From: Kitasatospora fiedleri
GTDB taxonomy: Bacteria; Actinomycetota; Actinomycetes; Streptomycetales; Streptomycetaceae
DNA: 64,000 nt
Direction: 5' to 3'
NCBI RefSeq assembly: GCF_948472415.1
Contig: NZ_OX419519.1
Span: 744,001 to 808,000, forward strand
This document shows positions 63,232-64,000 of the stretch, piece after piece (position 1 is the first letter of the stretch; each line of letters starts with the position of its first letter). The notes beneath the pieces were generated by a model. That model was not told the DNA's origin. It saw only the letters and a program-made list of their open reading frames with translations, and ran no database searches. A program made the translations under genes and the position numbers.

Positions 63232-64000
63232 TCAGAGTCCGAGGAGCATGGCGATGCGGTTGCGCTGGATCTCGGAGGTCCCGGAGTAGATCGTTCCGGC
63301 GATCGAGTTGCGCAGGTCGCGCTCGATCCCGTGCTCGGTGAGCACGCCCCGTCCGCCGTGGATCTGCACCGCGTCCAGCGCGGTCTGCACGTTGGCCTCC
63401 GACACGACGGTCTTGGTGACCGCCAGGTCGAGCGAGGCGTCCTCGTTGCGTTCGACCTTGGCGCCGGTGTCGGTGAGCCACTTCCGGGCGGTCTCCACCC
63501 GGATCTTCATGTCCGCGATCTTGTGGGAGACGCCCTGGTAGGAGCTGATGGGCCGGCCGAACTGGTGGCGCTCCTTGGCGAAGGCGACGGTCTCCTCCAG
63601 GCGCCGGGTCATCTCGCCGAGGGTGAGGGAGAAGCCGAAGAGGACCTCGCGCTTCATCACGTAGTCCAGGACCCGGAACCCGGCGCCCTCCGGGCCGACC
63701 CGCCGGCCGACCGGCACCCGCATGCCGTCGAAGGCGAGCGTGCCGATCGGGCTGGTGCGCAGGCCGATCTTGTCCATCGCGGGGCCCACGGTCAAGCCGG
63801 GGGTGTCGGCGTCGACGAGCAGCGTGGTCAGGCCGAAGGGGCCGGGCTTCCCGGTGCGGACGTAGAGCAGGAAGAGGTCGGCGACCGGAGCGTTGGTGAT
63901 GAACATCTTGTCGCCGGTGACGACGTAGTGGTCCCCGTCGCGGTGGGCGACGGTGGCCAGGTTCACCGCGTCCGACCCGCCGGACCGTTCGGTGATCGCG
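63232..64000 (-). CDS. Acyl-CoA dehydrogenase, partial (5' end outside the window)
   Basis: The C-terminal 256 residues are seen. TGDKMFITNAPVADLFLLYV is the beta-domain, KREVLFGFSLTLGEMTRRLE and ERHQFGRPISSYQGVSHKIA the FAD-binding helices, and VQIHGGRGVLTEHGIERDL with TIYSGTSEIQRN the C-terminal tip. The catalytic Glu position (often in the ending region YxGTSEI) appears retained. The frame runs to the last base. In this context it probably introduces a double bond into a carrier- or CoA-bound intermediate. Confidence 0.9.
   Translation of the reverse strand, partial: AITERSGGSDAVNLATVAHRDGDHYVVTGDKMFITNAPVADLFLLYVRTGKPGPFGLTTLLVDADTPGLTVGPAMDKIGLRTSPIGTLAFDGMRVPVGRRVGPEGAGFRVLDYVMKREVLFGFSLTLGEMTRRLEETVAFAKERHQFGRPISSYQGVSHKIADMKIRVETARKWLTDTGAKVERNEDASLDLAVTKTVVSEANVQTALDAVQIHGGRGVLTEHGIERDLRNSIAGTIYSGTSEIQRNRIAMLLGL

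Overview
The window is chromosomal DNA from a very high-GC actinomycete, most likely Streptomycetaceae (Streptomyces, Kitasatospora or a close relative). The signs are strongly GC-biased third codon positions, many GTG starts, Tat and lipobox secretion signals, and families typical of that group (DUF1275, DUF1918, HxlR, CbiZ, actinobacterial CorA). I see no rRNA, tRNA or CRISPR array.

Layout. 0.0-12.7 kb: ordinary accessory metabolism, including an ArsR/SRPBCC/DHFR-like cassette, a frameshifted FAD monooxygenase, DUF1275, a methyltransferase, HAD proteins, a beta-carbonic anhydrase, an old yellow enzyme and an MFS pump. 12.7-23.4 kb: a lower-GC island. It holds a remnant of a GH1 3' end, a 2.45-kb ISL3-type insertion sequence with perfect 23-bp ends and a passenger gene, a DUF4011-helicase-nuclease defence-type protein coupled to a HEPN/Abi-like protein, and a protein with a TGT-like zinc knuckle. 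It ends next to an intact GH1 beta-glucosidase with a divergent LacI regulator. 26-38 kb: membrane proteins (YhgE-type, ThrE-type, DoxX, CorA), an FdhF/YdeP-type molybdoenzyme, a HEAT-repeat protein and a GH16-like protein.

38.6-45.8 kb: a minus-strand run of seven genes joined by 4-bp or 1-bp stop/start overlaps: exported metallophosphatase, UDP-GlcNAc 2-epimerase, PIG-L deacetylase, HAD phosphatase, processive family-2 glycosyltransferase, exosortase and ATP-grasp. It looks like a surface-glycan or protein-sorting locus. 46-57.5 kb: CbiZ, TetR, DedA, a second PIG-L enzyme, an HxlR-peroxiredoxin fusion divergent from an MFS pump across a perfect palindrome, a polysaccharide deacetylase lipoprotein, a cation/proton antiporter and an APC permease. 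57.7-64.0 kb: a minus-strand block that resembles the edge of a biosynthetic cluster: acyl-CoA dehydrogenase (cut by the window end), transglutaminase-like protein, an Asp/Glu-racemase-fold protein without the usual cysteines, a transposase-like protein with an altered catalytic site, a 15-codon ORF, a nucleoside deaminase, a DsbA/FrnE-like protein and two adjacent SMR exporters.

Many otherwise intact genes are split by single-base frameshifts. Nearly every one is a net loss of one base, usually in a G or C run. This fits systematic sequencing or assembly error better than gene decay, so split genes are described at full span with the shift position given.
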